Assembly: GCA_037576215.1 (NCBI GenBank)
Contig: JBANDB010000002.1
Location: forward strand, 1,860,001 to 1,924,000
DNA from: Armillaria gallica
Taxonomy: Eukaryota > Basidiomycota > Agaricomycetes > Agaricales > Physalacriaceae
Length of the DNA stretch: 64,000 nt
Direction: 5' to 3'
Shown here piece by piece: positions 32,034-42,427 of this stretch; the first letter of the stretch is position 1, and every line of letters starts with the position of its first letter. The notes beneath the pieces are model-generated. The model saw only the letters and a list, made by a program, of their open reading frames with translations. It ran no database searches and had not been told where the DNA came from. The position numbers and the translations under genes were made by a program.

Positions 32034-34477
32034 GAGTTATGACTATTGCGCTGGTGAATACATTCATCTCACTGACACCCACTCAAAGAGGTGAAAATTG
32101 TCAAGCGCGGAGACCTTCGGTAAGCATAAATGTTCTGATCTTAGATGATATAAATGAGTGGAGTACGCACCACCACCACAAGCGACACTATCTGGTACAC
32201 AGTTGTCCCAAGGCGACCAGCAGAGCGCAGAGCACAGGTATGATGAAACGGGCAGTACTCCTTGTCCGAGTCGACCAGTTATTTATATGTACATCGTTTC
32301 TTCGTGGGGATATATCCGGTGGTGATAACCCAACTTTCTGCTTCAGATGTCGGCAATAGAACCACACCGCAAGGTGTGACTGGTTTGAGCTTATAGCGTC
32401 TGATTAGTATCTGTCAGATAGCGCAATCCCAGCCCTGAGACCTTTAGGATCCTCCGAAAACCGAATAGGTATTGCTGGTGTGTTCTTACTCGGCACGAGA
32501 ATGGGACTTTATCGTTGCCTCTCTGAATATCACCTTACGTATACCCACAAAATCAATTTCTTTGCAGATACAGAGGGTAAGTACTCGAGAGTAATGTAGG
32601 ATAAGTCTGTAGCGTCATATATCAGGTAGTGACTGGGTTCACACATATTATGGCACCTAAAGACGTACGGGATCAGAAATATTGCTGGAGTGAAATCGCA
32701 CAAGCCAAGAGACTTACGATGTTCTTTCTTTTCAGTTACCATACGGCTGCGCAACTCTGGTGCATCTCTCAGATGGTTTTCGAAAGAGTTCCAGAACGGC
32801 TCTGATAAGAACGGACCGTCTGGTGTGCGCTCATAGGGCCGCAGCGGGTTGGCTACCATCTTGCCGCCTAGTACCACTTCGACATGAACCGACAGTATGT
32901 CAGCTGCGAATGTAAGGTATCGGGATATGAACAGCCCAGAAATGCCCTCTCCTAGATCTGCGTCATCATATTCATTGTAGGCCTCCCAAGCTATGCATAC
33001 CACCTTCAAAGACTGAAGCTGAGGAAGGCTCTTCGGAATCGAGCCAAGCAGATCAAACAAGATCGATGCTGAGTCCATCGTTTGCAGTGTAATGTCCAAG
33101 CATGTGAGCCTGGATGCCAGGTCAAAAATCCTTTCAAAAGCATCGAAGTCCTCGCCGAGTTGAATTGTCAGTTTCCGTATCGGACATTGCGAACGATGTA
33201 GGAAATCGTAGAAGAGATCTGCCCCGTATTTGTCATCGTCTTCCGCGTCAGCAGAGAGAAAGTCGATGGAGATTTCTTCCAAAGAGGGCAGTATGGCGGC
33301 TCGGAACAGGGCTGGATCCGCGACATCAAGATGTCGTAGAGTTGAACATACAATAAAGACGTTGGACTCGTCTGGGTCCCAAGCACTACTGCTGTCATCT
33401 TCATTTTGCCCGGACATGCGCAGGAACTGTAGGTTGGGAGTGATGGAGAAGACAGCATAGAGATCATCGGGCTTGATATGATCGTTTATATAGAGACGGG
33501 TTATCTGGGACCAAGGAAGAGGAAATTCATGCATAGGAGATAGGCCTTTTCCCAGAGCCAACTCCCGCAGACGAGGTGCATCCTCGAAGGCATGGAAATC
33601 CTTCCAAAAAACTGTATGCGAATATATAGAACGAAGCTCCAGCCGCTCCAACAACGGAAGACGACCCTGAATCTGCTCATACATATCCTGACTGTCGTCG
33701 TCAAAGTCGATCGACGCATTCTTCCACCTGTGACTTGTAGGAACCAAACATTCGAGCAAAGCACGTACGCTTTGTTCGTCGAAACCGTAGTCTATCAAAC
33801 CGTACCGGCCGATGCTCAAATCGGCATCGCGGGATCTGTCCAACATGGTTTTCAACAGCGGCAGTCGGCTTTCAACCTCTCGTGTCCGCCGTAACCCAAC
33901 GTTGAATTGAGCCCATAATGAGGGTGTCGACAACACCGTCTCCCTCCAATAGCGGCAAACGCTACCAAGTGTGCAAAGCGCAGCATATGTGTGTCATGTC
34001 GCCAGGGAGGCAGGGACTCTGATAACGCGGCGGTGGGATGGCGATCGTGTGCTGGAAAATTGTTGCGAGAACTTCTGGGGGGGATTTGCGAAAGGATGAT
34101 ATCAGCGCGGCGTGACTATCTGCAATGCTTTGAAGACGATTTTTCTCCTCTTGCGTCTCCTGCAGTATGGTTTCGAGGCGCTGAATTTCTCCATGCACCT
34201 TTCGGAGGTAATCATTGATGAGACTGGCATCCTTGGCGGATGCGACACCATTGACAGAGATCAAGTGACGGAATGGAGATGGGCTGTCGGTGAGCCGCAG
34301 CGTCGTATTACTGTCAAAGCCACATCTAGGGCAGGACTCGGAGCCTTTTTTCGTCGAAGTCTGTAGCGCACAGGCCCCATTGATCAGCCGAGTCAAGATA
34401 AATGGATACTAGAAAAATGCTCACCATTCAGAGAGGAGGAAGTCTGCAAACGATTGGTGGAAATATTCGTTCAATAC
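31555..34477. repeat. Segmental duplication, copy B
   Basis: Direct-orientation copy of 19939-22326. It holds the complete last exon of the MYND gene and a frameshifted F-box gene. Its right edge is about 100 bases from the tRNA-Glu gene. Because the MYND gene is whole in structure here and broken off in copy A, copy B is the likely source locus. Confidence 0.9.
32634..34427 (-). pseudogene. F-box-like / leucine-rich gene, frameshifted copy
   Basis: Close paralogue of the gene at 20472-22276, with the same CPRCGFDSNTTLRL start region, coiled coil, F-box and leucine-rich repeats. Comparing the two copies, two bases are missing here near 33979-33998 (after MTHI, where the other copy reads MTRIYPALCTLGSVC). 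The frame is lost inside the F-box and a TAG follows at once; the downstream frame resumes and stays open for 468 codons. The split ATG at an exon end (34425-34427), first intron and final intron borders are conserved. Recent inactivation or an assembly error would both explain it. Confidence 0.82.
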
Positions 34478-34574
34478 GTTGGGTATCCCCGGAATACTCT
34501 GAAGTGGCGAACATCACGACTTGTATTATTCTCCGTCGCAGGTCACGAGCGCGTATACGAGATTGGCACTTGTT

Positions 34575-34652
34575 TCGGATATGGTGTAACGGCTAACATT
34601 GCCGCCTTTCAAACGTTCGCGGCAGCTCGGGGTTCGATTCCCCGTATCCGAA
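34575..34652 (+). tRNA. tRNA-Glu (anticodon TTC) with a tiny intron
   Basis: The acceptor arms TCGGATA (34575-34581) and TATCCGA (34645-34651) pair fully, with discriminator A at 34652. The D arm is GTGT..ACAT, the anticodon stem GCCGC/GCGGC, and the T arm CGGGG-TTCGATT-CCCCG. The anticodon loop reads CTTTCA, giving TTC for glutamate, and six extra bases (AACGTT, or one register over) follow position 37, where tRNA introns always sit. Removing them leaves a normal 72-base tRNA. A and B box promoters (TGGTGTAACGG, GGTTCGATTCC) match. Confidence 0.88.
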
Positions 34653-34679
34653 CTTCTCAATGACCCTTGAATATTTTGA

Positions 34680-35459
34680 AATTTTGCTTCATTGAACAAT
34701 GAAAATGATTTAATGAACAGTTCACTGTTTAACAATGAACTTTATTGAAGTTCAAAACTTCAAGACTTTGAGTAAATTTCAGATGCTGAGAATACTTTTG
34801 CAGAGCTTTAGGTTTTTGATTCTGAAAGTTCCAATGTCTTGTCTACTTCAATCATCAATGATCGAAAATTCAAGGCCCGTGCACCGGTTTTGCCGAGTCG
34901 GCAGCGGAAACGGATATGGATTATCCCTGACTATATCATGGGCGGTTATCATTTCCTTTCGTTTTTTCGCTCCGTTACTTAACGACTCTTCTCACTATTG
35001 CGACACACGACCCTGGCTTCCCGGCGACAAGAACACGACGAAAGTACGATTGGCATTGGGCGTTGACACTGGACATAACGTCAGCGGCGTTGCAGGCGGA
35101 ATCTGTTTACCGTGCGTATTGACCGTCCTATTCGCGCTCTTGCAATAGTCAATTGGGAATACTTTCTAGACAAAACTCCCCCGGTACCATTGAATAATCT
35201 AGCTGTCGATGGCTCCTCAATGAAACATTGACGAATTTGCTGCCTCCAGACGAACATTTGACTAGACTAGTGCGTGCATTGTTTCTATCTTTCGCCTGCG
35301 CGCTGACTTTTACCTTGTTAGTATCATCGACTCAACACCCTTGCGTCGTTTATCGTCATACGTTGCCAACAGCCATTCCAGACGCACAGCATAGGCTTCA
35401 ACGTGTTGCTTTCGACGACACCGCGCAGTGGACGATTACTATATAACTATACAGTCACG
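34680..35459. other. AT-rich spacer after the tRNA
   Basis: Starts with an AT-rich segment (34680-34790) that has short palindromes such as GAAGTTCAAAACTTC (34748-34762). An open frame at 34735-35148 shows no domain. I see no LTR or other named element. Confidence 0.4.
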
Positions 35460-36047
35460 ATGATCCCCTCACCCGCATCTTCAGCGACACTCGTCAGCCC
35501 CGAGTCGTGCCACCACCAAAAGCTCGACTTCATTGTCACCGTCGAGCCCAAGGGCCACCTCGAGCCGCATGTGAGCAACCTACCGCGACGAAAGGTAGCG
35601 AAGAGGAAGGCTATCATGGAGGAGAGCGAGAGTAACAGTAAAGGGAGTGCGAAAACACGCGCCGCACGCTCCCTCAGAGCTGTGGGAGAGCCTCAATGTC
35701 AACGCGCGCGTATACAAGCATTGGGAGAGGGAACGGACGTGTATGTCTCTTTGTGGGATGTAGAGGACTGGGACGGGGATGTGATTCGCGTCGGAGACGA
35801 AGGGGAAAACGATCGAGGCATACCCACTCTGTCACGCTCGGATCTCTTCGTGACGGCGTCAGGGAAGGTCCTGGTTGTAGGGAGAGTGAATGCGTTTGCT
35901 ATAGCACTAGGGTTACTTTGTCGGAGGAGCCGTAGAGACGTTATAAAGACGTACATGGAGCTGCATGATACCGGCGGACTAGAGGATTCTTGGAGGGGCT
36001 TGCTGAGTCGCGAAGGGTTAGAGTGCTTAGTAGAACAGCAGGAGTAG
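35460..36047 (+). CDS. Hypothetical protein, 195 aa
   Basis: Single frame starting MIPSPASSATLVSPESCHH; an in-frame Met lies 57 bases upstream (35403) but its extra 19 residues look like 5' leader. The N-terminal 80 residues are basic and Ser-rich (PRRKVAKRKAIMEESESNSK), a possible nuclear signal. The second half looks folded: DVYVSLWDVEDWDGDVIRVGD and FVTASGKVLVVGRVNAFAIALGLLCRRSRRDV. I do not recognise the family. It is supported only by the open frame and composition. Confidence 0.5.
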   Translation: MIPSPASSATLVSPESCHHQKLDFIVTVEPKGHLEPHVSNLPRRKVAKRKAIMEESESNSKGSAKTRAARSLRAVGEPQCQRARIQALGEGTDVYVSLWDVEDWDGDVIRVGDEGENDRGIPTLSRSDLFVTASGKVLVVGRVNAFAIALGLLCRRSRRDVIKTYMELHDTGGLEDSWRGLLSREGLECLVEQQE

Positions 36048-36421
36048 ATATTAGAGATTGTATTCATAGACATGATGTGTATTGTTAGAAGGCTTGCTGT
36101 TCAGATATGGTGAAATAGATGACTTTTCTACTTTTCTGCGTTGGTTCGACTCCTCGCATTTGAACGTTTGAGTCCTTCGATGTGATTTTTTTACTAGTTG
36201 TTGCTCACTCATTCATTCGAAGCAGGTAGGATCCTTTTGAAAACCCGACAAACTTGAAAGAAATCCAGATCTGACAGGGACGAGGAACACTGATATGTCA
36301 CGCTAACTATCAATCCACACTGAACGGTACCACATGCAAATTACATTGGAGGTATACAATACTATACAGACAGAATGTTACAAATGTCCATTGTCACCAC
36401 CCATAAGAAGAATCGTCGGGT

Positions 36422-37088
36422 TTAGTATCCGTAGTGGGCGTTCCAGGCAGAAGTGTCGTAGTACTTCTTGTCATCCTTCCTGTCGCCCTTCTTGTTGTCG
36501 TCTTTCTTGTCATCCTTCTTATCATCCTTCTTGTCATCCTTGTGGTCTTTGTCGTCCTTGCCATCATCACAGTCTTCCTTCCAGGTGTCGATGTCGATGA
36601 TCTCAACAAACAGCTCGCAGACGAACTTGTCATCCTTCTCATCATGCGAGTACGCTAGAAAGAAGCCGTTAAAAGATCCTGGAGCAGGAGTAAACATCAG
36701 ACGTACCCTGGCAAGAGTTACATTTGTCGTCCTTCTCACACAAGCTCTTACATTCTGAGGATAAGACGTCAGTGACATGGATAAAAAACGAAGAGATGCG
36801 CTTACCGATCTCGAAGGTGACCTTGTTGACCTCCTTGTGCTCGTAGGGGGTGTACTTGTCCTTGTTCCACCCCTTGAAGTCATTCTTGTGCTCAAACACC
36901 GGCGTCCAAGTACAGTCTCCACGACCGCCATCCTTGCCCTTGTTTCCGTAGTTGTAATCTTTGCTCCCACCGTCTTTGCCCTTGTGGTTGACATTGCCGT
37001 ACGAGTCGTCCCTGGCTTGGACGGAAGCGGAGAGGGCGGGGACCGCGAGGGCCGCGAGAGGGAGGAGAGTAGCGACTGAGAAACGCAT
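36422..37088 (-). CDS. Small secreted protein with Apple/PAN-like cysteine motif, copy 1
   Basis: Model: complement(36422..36654, 36707..36754, 36806..37088), three exons, 187 aa. A signal peptide is clear (RFSVATLLPLAALAVPALSA, cleavage near residue 21-26). Then a Lys/Gly/Asp-rich stretch, a Cys region (GDCTWTPVF, ECKSLCEKDDKCNSCQAYS, FVCELFVEI, KEDCDD) resembling an Apple/PAN-like fold, and a KDDKK-repeat tail ending YYDTSAWNAHYGY. Such proteins are exported; the charged tail could bind metal or polyanions, but that is inference. Copy 2 is divergent at 38711. The two differ mainly in the number and phase of KDDKK units. Confidence 0.85.
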
Positions 37089-37170
37089 CGTGATGAATGG
37101 GCTGATAGTAGGAAAGTAGATAGACGAGGATGGTGTGTCTGCCTGGAGAATCCTGATTATTTGGGAGCCC

Positions 37171-37177
37171 TTTTATA
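37171..37177 (-). promoter_or_regulatory. TATA box of secreted protein copy 1
   Basis: TATAAAA followed by GGGCTCCC on the minus strand, 83 bases before the ATG. The same element stands at the same distance in copy 2. Confidence 0.7.
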
Positions 37178-37297
37178 TCTATTCGGAGGCAGAAAGTCCC
37201 CCTCTTTACTGAGCAAGGCGAACTTGGAGAACGTCATGTCGAAACATCGAGCACAAGATGGGGGAAGCCTAGTCTACTCTAAGACCTGCCAAGCCTC

Positions 37298-38507
37298 AAA
37301 GGGGCCTGCTTCGGGCAGGCGGGAACGTCGGTTTCAGACGTAGCGGGAAAACTTTAGAGCAACCTGCTATCTGTGGGACAGAAATTTTCGGGCATGCCAA
37401 AACCAATTTATGAAACGATATTGTGACAGTCGGTAATCGTTTTGAGGTTAGCCATATTGGATGTTACGGCTAGGAACGAGGACTTTGAAGTTGTTGATGA
37501 AGGGGGATCGGAACGTGAGCCGTATAGCTGCTGCAATACTATTGGCAAACGCCGCAGCGTCTCACTTTAGTAAAGGAGGCTCTCTATTCGACGATCCGGA
37601 CAACAAATTCACTCCTTCTATATGGCGAGCGACATTGGGTATGCTCATAACCTCACACGCGGCTAATACGTCCTTAACACGACGGTTCAGGACCTCGCAA
37701 AGGCCCTTTTCTTCGAACTGGACAACTCTTGACTCTGTATAGGCGTCATAGTTTACCGAGCGACTCAGGATTTTACTTGGCATGTTTCGCTATTCTGCTG
37801 TCCGCCGTGGCGTCGAGTCAAACCGAGGATCACTCTTTTTCGTTGAGAAAGGTCGATGTTTCTTATTGAACCACGGGCTCAGCGTATTCGCCTACCTCAC
37901 TGCTTCCATTCTCAACTCAACGTCCTTGGCTGAGCTGAAATGTCTTTCCCTATGAGTATCAACCTTCTCGCTTCTGGGACGGCCGCTCTCCAACTCCTCT
38001 GAGACCGATGTTCCTACCGCCACTCGAAAGCGGGTTCTTTTGCGACTTGGCAAGTCCGAACCTCCTCCAACGGGTGGATCACCTCTCGTTGGATTTTTGT
38101 TTCTCAAGTCACATCGAAGGCTCAATTTCTCAAGGTTTGCTCTGACGATAAATTCTAGGACTTGTGGCTCGTCACCTAAGAAATATTCGGTAATTCAAGG
38201 CAGTGCATTGACAGCCGAGCTCATTGAACGGCTCAGGTCCTTGAGGCCTTCGTCGGAGGACTCTAACTCTGCCCCATAAGCGCTATTGAATGTCGAGCGA
38301 CCGGCAACCTCGTCCGGCGTCACGGTGTTTCGGATTCCTGGTATCGCCGTGACCGTCGAAGGGGAGGCCTGTAGAGTCACGGCTAGCGAAGAACATCAGC
38401 TATTGTCTTTCTCTATGAGCATCAACTCCCAACCATCTTCCGAGACTGACGCTGGCCACTGACGTTCGTCAGGCTTGGTGTCTACCACCCCAAGCGCGGC
38501 TTGGCAG
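37298..38507. other. Spacer between the inverted arms
   Basis: 1.2 kb with broken coding-like pieces: 37461-37742 is open for 93 codons, and a segment near 37915-37960 (CTGAAATGTCTTTCCCTATGAG) resembles 38396-38430 (TATTGTCTTTCTCTATGAGC) in direct orientation. I cannot name a gene. It looks like decayed DNA. Confidence 0.4.
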
Positions 38508-38621
38508 GTCTTTGAATCACCCACGGCCACCAAAGTCCGCCTACACGAGCGCTGTTTCGACATGACGTTCTCCAAGTTCACTTTGCTCAGTAAAGAGGGG
38601 GACTTTCTGCCTCCGAATAGA

Positions 38622-38628
38622 TATAAAA
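38622..38628 (+). promoter_or_regulatory. TATA box of secreted protein copy 2
   Basis: TATAAAA followed by GGGCTCCC, 83-89 bases before the ATG at 38711. Confidence 0.7.
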
Positions 38629-38710
38629 GGGCTCCCAAATCGCTAGGATTCTCCAGACAGACACACCATCCTCGTCTATCTACTTTCCTACTATCAGCCC
38701 ATTCATCACG

Positions 38711-39373
38711 ATGCGTTTCTCAGTCGCTACTCTCCTCCCTCTCGCGGCCCTCGCGGTCCCCGCCCTCTCCGCTTCCGTCCAAGCCAGGGACGACTCGTAC
38801 GGCAATGTCGACCACAAGGGCAAAGACGGTGGGAGCAAAGATTACAACTACGGAAACAAGGGCAAGGATGGCGGTCGTGGAGACTGTACTTGGACGCCGG
38901 TGTTTGAGCACAAGAATGACTTCAAGGGGTGGAACAAGGACAAGTACACCCCCTACGAGCACAAGGAGGTCAACAAGGTCACCTTCGAGATCGGTAAGCG
39001 CATGTCTTCACTTTTGTCGATGTCATTGACGTTTTTTCCTCAGAATGTAAGAGCTTGTGCGAGAAGGACGACAAATGTAACTCTTGCCAGGGTACGTCCG
39101 ATGTTTACTCTTGCTCCGGGATCTTCTAATGCCTTCTTTATAGCTTACTCGCATGATGAGAAGGATGACAAGTTCGTCTGCGAGCTGTTTGTTGAGATCA
39201 TCGACATCGACACCTGGAAGGAAGACTGTGATGATGGCAAGGACGACAAAGACCACAAGGATGATAAGAAGAACGACAAGAAGGGTGATAAGAAGGATGA
39301 CAAGAAAGATGATAAGAAGGACGACAAGAAATACTACGACACTTCTGCCTGGAATGCCCACTACGGATATTAA
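38711..39373 (+). CDS. Small secreted protein with Apple/PAN-like cysteine motif, copy 2
   Basis: Exons 38711-38993, 39044-39091 and 39144-39373, 186 aa. Same signal peptide and cysteine layout as copy 1: about six cysteines in GDCTW, ECKSLCEKDDKCNSCQ, VCELF and EDCDD. Differences from copy 1 include Asn/Asp near residue 34 and a different run of KDDKK/KNDKK/KGDKK units in the tail (copy 1 is one residue longer). Intron 1 (50 bases) and intron 2 (52 bases) keep the same borders. Being divergent with shared upstream elements, the two copies are probably regulated alike; they may also convert each other. Confidence 0.85.
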   Translation: MRFSVATLLPLAALAVPALSASVQARDDSYGNVDHKGKDGGSKDYNYGNKGKDGGRGDCTWTPVFEHKNDFKGWNKDKYTPYEHKEVNKVTFEIGKRMSSLLSMSLTFFPQNVRACARRTTNVTLARVRPMFTLAPGSSNAFFIAYSHDEKDDKFVCELFVEIIDIDTWKEDCDDGKDDKDHKDDKKNDKKGDKKDDKKDDKKDDKKYYDTSAWNAHYGY

Positions 39374-39464
39374 ATCCGACGTATTCTTATGCCTATGCGT
39401 TGTGACAGTGGACATTTGTAACAGTCTGTGTGTATAGTATTGTATACCTCCAATGCAATTTGCA

Positions 39465-40960
39465 CGTGGATATTCACTCTGGATTTAACTGTCGCCAACC
39501 TAAAGATCTGGGCATATTACCGTAAAACAGCTGGTATCTATCCTTTCCACGCGTAAATTTTCTTTCTGATCTATCTACGAACTCTGTCTCAGTTCCACTT
39601 CTCCTTGACCGCCTCGGTAGAGTCTCTTTGTTGAGGCGATTGGTCGCCTCGGAGGAGATAGTCCTGCGCAAAAAGATTGATGCAGAGATTGTCGCCCATG
39701 GTGCACAAAGATACTGCTCCGATGGCTGACGCGGGACTTCATCAGACAAAAAAAGACCGGCCACTGTGAAATATCAGGAACATTCCCACTGCGGGAGAGC
39801 GGATAAGACGCCGTTTTCGATGCACCTGCTGTGTGCGGAAGAAGATCGATAGATGTTGAATGTGACAACTGTATAGACGGCTAATGAGTATCATTTGAAG
39901 ACCACAGAGTCACTCACCGTTGTATCTCTGGGATGAGCTTCATTTCCTCGGACCTACCTAGGCCGTACCTTCTCTCTAGATTGTCCCCAACATCCTCAAG
40001 ACAGGCATGCGAACCAACTGTAGACGGGTCTTTGGTTTACAAGTGTTACCACTCGTTAGGGTTTATCGACGAAATGTGAGGAGGCCGGTTTCAAAGCTGC
40101 AGCAGCGACGGGAACAGTGGTAAGATTACCCCCACCGCGTTGTTGATAGCAGACGCGCGGGACACTTTGACCCAACCAGGGATTCCGGTTTGTAAATACT
40201 TTGGCGGGATAGGGTCATCCGTTTTAAGTTTTAACCTTGGGTATTTCTATTTTTGGACACCCCCGGCTACGTATTGCTTTCCCACGCCTGCGTTTCCTTT
40301 CCATCGAGATGCCCTCGAGCTCTAGCCTACTTCTACGTCTTCTCTCTGAAACAGTTTTCTAAGGGGAGGCTAGGAAGACATGACCTAGGAATGTTTCGGT
40401 GCCAAGAGACATAGATATTCCCACGGTAATGCATACATGTCGATGTCGCATTCCATGATGAGTGTAGGACTTCTTCAATTTCAACATATATAATTGAAAG
40501 ATCGGGAAGATTCCCAACGACGGGAGAATCTCAGGCACAGGAAGCTGCTTTCAATGCACCTGTTGCGGAAGAAGGTAGATAGATATCGAACGCGGTGACT
40601 GTATAATATGGTGAGTGATAAATTCTTCCTTCTTATCGCAGTTCATTCCGGGGACGGTTTCAGTAGTATTAATTTGATATCAACGCGCTAGTATCTTTCC
40701 TCATATGCCTTGGTTCGGAGATTTCTTCTGGGCCTGTGGAACAGAATCACGATGATCAATTCGATGGGTCCCAGTCAACGTGTGGATCGCTAAGGACCAT
40801 GGTTGAAATCAGAGTAGTTGTACTACATTTCAGCTCGGCGTGTGATGCTTGCCGGCCTTGGGTATTCGAGTGCCTTCTTTTATATTTCTCACGATGACGG
40901 TCGGTAATATATGTACAAGTTCTGTCCCTTCAGAATCGATAAAACAGCCCCAGACACAAC
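39465..40960. other. Intergenic stretch with a short direct repeat
   Basis: 1.5 kb. About 39775-39900 and 40490-40620 are diverged direct copies, sharing TCAATGCACCTG / TCGATGCACCTG, GCGGAAGAAG.TAGATAGAT and a GTGACTGTATA-like block. No gene is seen. The right part (from about 40700) belongs to the inverted duplication around the DUF6534 genes. Confidence 0.5.
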
Positions 40961-42427
40961 ATGCAGCCCGTCCCCGCAGGTTATCCCATAGAAAGGCTGT
41001 AAGTTATAATCTTGAACTTGAGTGGTACTTATATACTGAATCAACTCATTTCAGGTCTGGACCTATTGTTTGTCAGATTGTGCATTTAGTCTATTCAGTC
41101 TCTAACACGATAGTTTAGATCATTGCCAATCTCTTGCACTGGGGACTCTTTGGGACTCTTTCTGTGCAGCTGTGTGCGTCGCCCCGAGTCACCCTCCATT
41201 AAACTGTTTCTAATGCATCTCGATAGATCTGTACTATCTGGCATTTCCGAACGACAAGAAAATCACAAAATACCTTGTCTATGGCATCTACATTGTCGAG
41301 TTTGTTCAGACTATGTTTGCCACCCACGACGCTTTCGCGACGTTCGGGTACGGCTTCGGTGACATCGAAGCTCTGACTGCAATGCATACTAATTGGCTCG
41401 TTATCCCCATCATGAGCGGTGTCGGTGCGTCACTAAGTGCATCTTCTGCTCGCTTTCCTGTTACTATTTTTCATGAGCGCAGTTTCTTGCGCCGGGCAGG
41501 TCTTCTATGCATACCGAATATTCATATTGTCAAAGTCACGAATCGTCCCGATACTCGTCATCTGCGTGCGTTTCCGTGCCCTTTGTCCGTATTAGTCTAA
41601 CACATCTATTTACAGGTATCCTTGATCAGTTCTGTGGCGGCTATAATCATAGGCGTATTCTGTTTTCAAGCAGGCGACATCACTATACTGAATGACAAGA
41701 AGACGTCCATTGCCGACGGGGTGAGTAACTGATTAATCGTCCCCAAGTCCATCGTACTAAATCGCGCATAGATTTGGTGCGGAACCTCCGCCTTGTGTGA
41801 TATCATTATCGCTGTCTGCATGACTTACTACGTGATCACTCTTTCTATCTCTCAGTTATCTGTATTCATGGCTGATACTATTTTGTAGCTTATGCGCACC
41901 AATACTCGTTTCCAAAGTACCCAAATTCTGGTTACAAAGCTGATTCGTCTCATAATTGAAACGGGTTCTGTGACAGGTATTTATTCTGGACTACCCCCCC
42001 GTCGTCAGACGGTTAACACCACCTACGTCTAGCTGTTGTCGCTCTGCTCAACTTCATCCTATTTTATGCGTTTCCTCATCAGACATTTTACGCGACAACA
42101 TCCGGCATCACTCCCAAACTGTATGCTAATACCGTTTTTGTGGTGCTGAATTCGCGAATCCGAATTATCGGCGGACGGGATACCTATACGTCGTCTGCCG
42201 ATATGAGCATCACCGCCACTATGATTAGGGACATGTCCTCCCAATCGACAGAAGGCACACAGCTCACGGACGGGATGCAAGGGCGGGTGTCAGTGGTCAC
42301 GATCACTCCAGAAATCTTCAACGATGATCATGAAATGGGTCAAGAGAAGGTTAGTCATGGTGATCCATGTAATTTGTTGAAGTTGATTTTTCCCAAGGAT
42401 AAACCGCAGGGCAGCCTCTCCGTGTAG
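40961..42427 (+). CDS. DUF6534 multi-pass membrane protein, gene A
   Basis: Exons certain from 41119: 41119-41173, 41227-41424, 41483-41565, 41616-41720, 41772-41831, 41889-41976, 42033-42427 (327 aa plus a short start). The conserved ATG at 40961 (MQPVPAGYPIERL) is the likely start but its join to 41119 does not close in phase in all three paralogues, so exon 1 is unresolved. Seven hydrophobic segments are visible, e.g. IIANLLHWGLFGTLSVQL, KYLVYGIYIVEFVQTM, VSLISSVAAIIIGVF, IWCGTSALCDIIIAVCMTYY. The signature VTKLIRLIIETGSVTAVVAL and VVLNSRIRI near the end marks DUF6534. Function unknown; 7-TM layout recalls receptors but that is only a resemblance. Confidence 0.82.

Larger units (their letters stand above)
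36333..37297. repeat. Inverted duplication, left arm
   Basis: Reverse complement of about 38508-39464. The arms include the full secreted-protein gene, about 200 bases upstream with TATA box, and about 90 bases downstream (ending at the shared GGAGGTATACAATACTATAC). Near-identity of coding parts with a few changes, including a one-codon length difference, suggests a recent event. The spacer is about 1.2 kb. Confidence 0.92.
38508..39464. repeat. Inverted duplication, right arm
   Basis: Matches 36333-37297 on the opposite strand, including promoter, three exons, both introns and the 3' flank. Confidence 0.92.

Noticed and set aside
34680..34790. AT-rich segment next to the tRNA as a possible solo LTR
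   Set aside because: No TG..CA ends, no target-site duplication and no second copy in the window.
36434..37079. Plus-strand valine/leucine-rich frames that look like membrane proteins
   Set aside because: They are antisense to the Lys/Asp-rich secreted protein; repeated AAG/GAC codons read as Leu/Val on the other strand.
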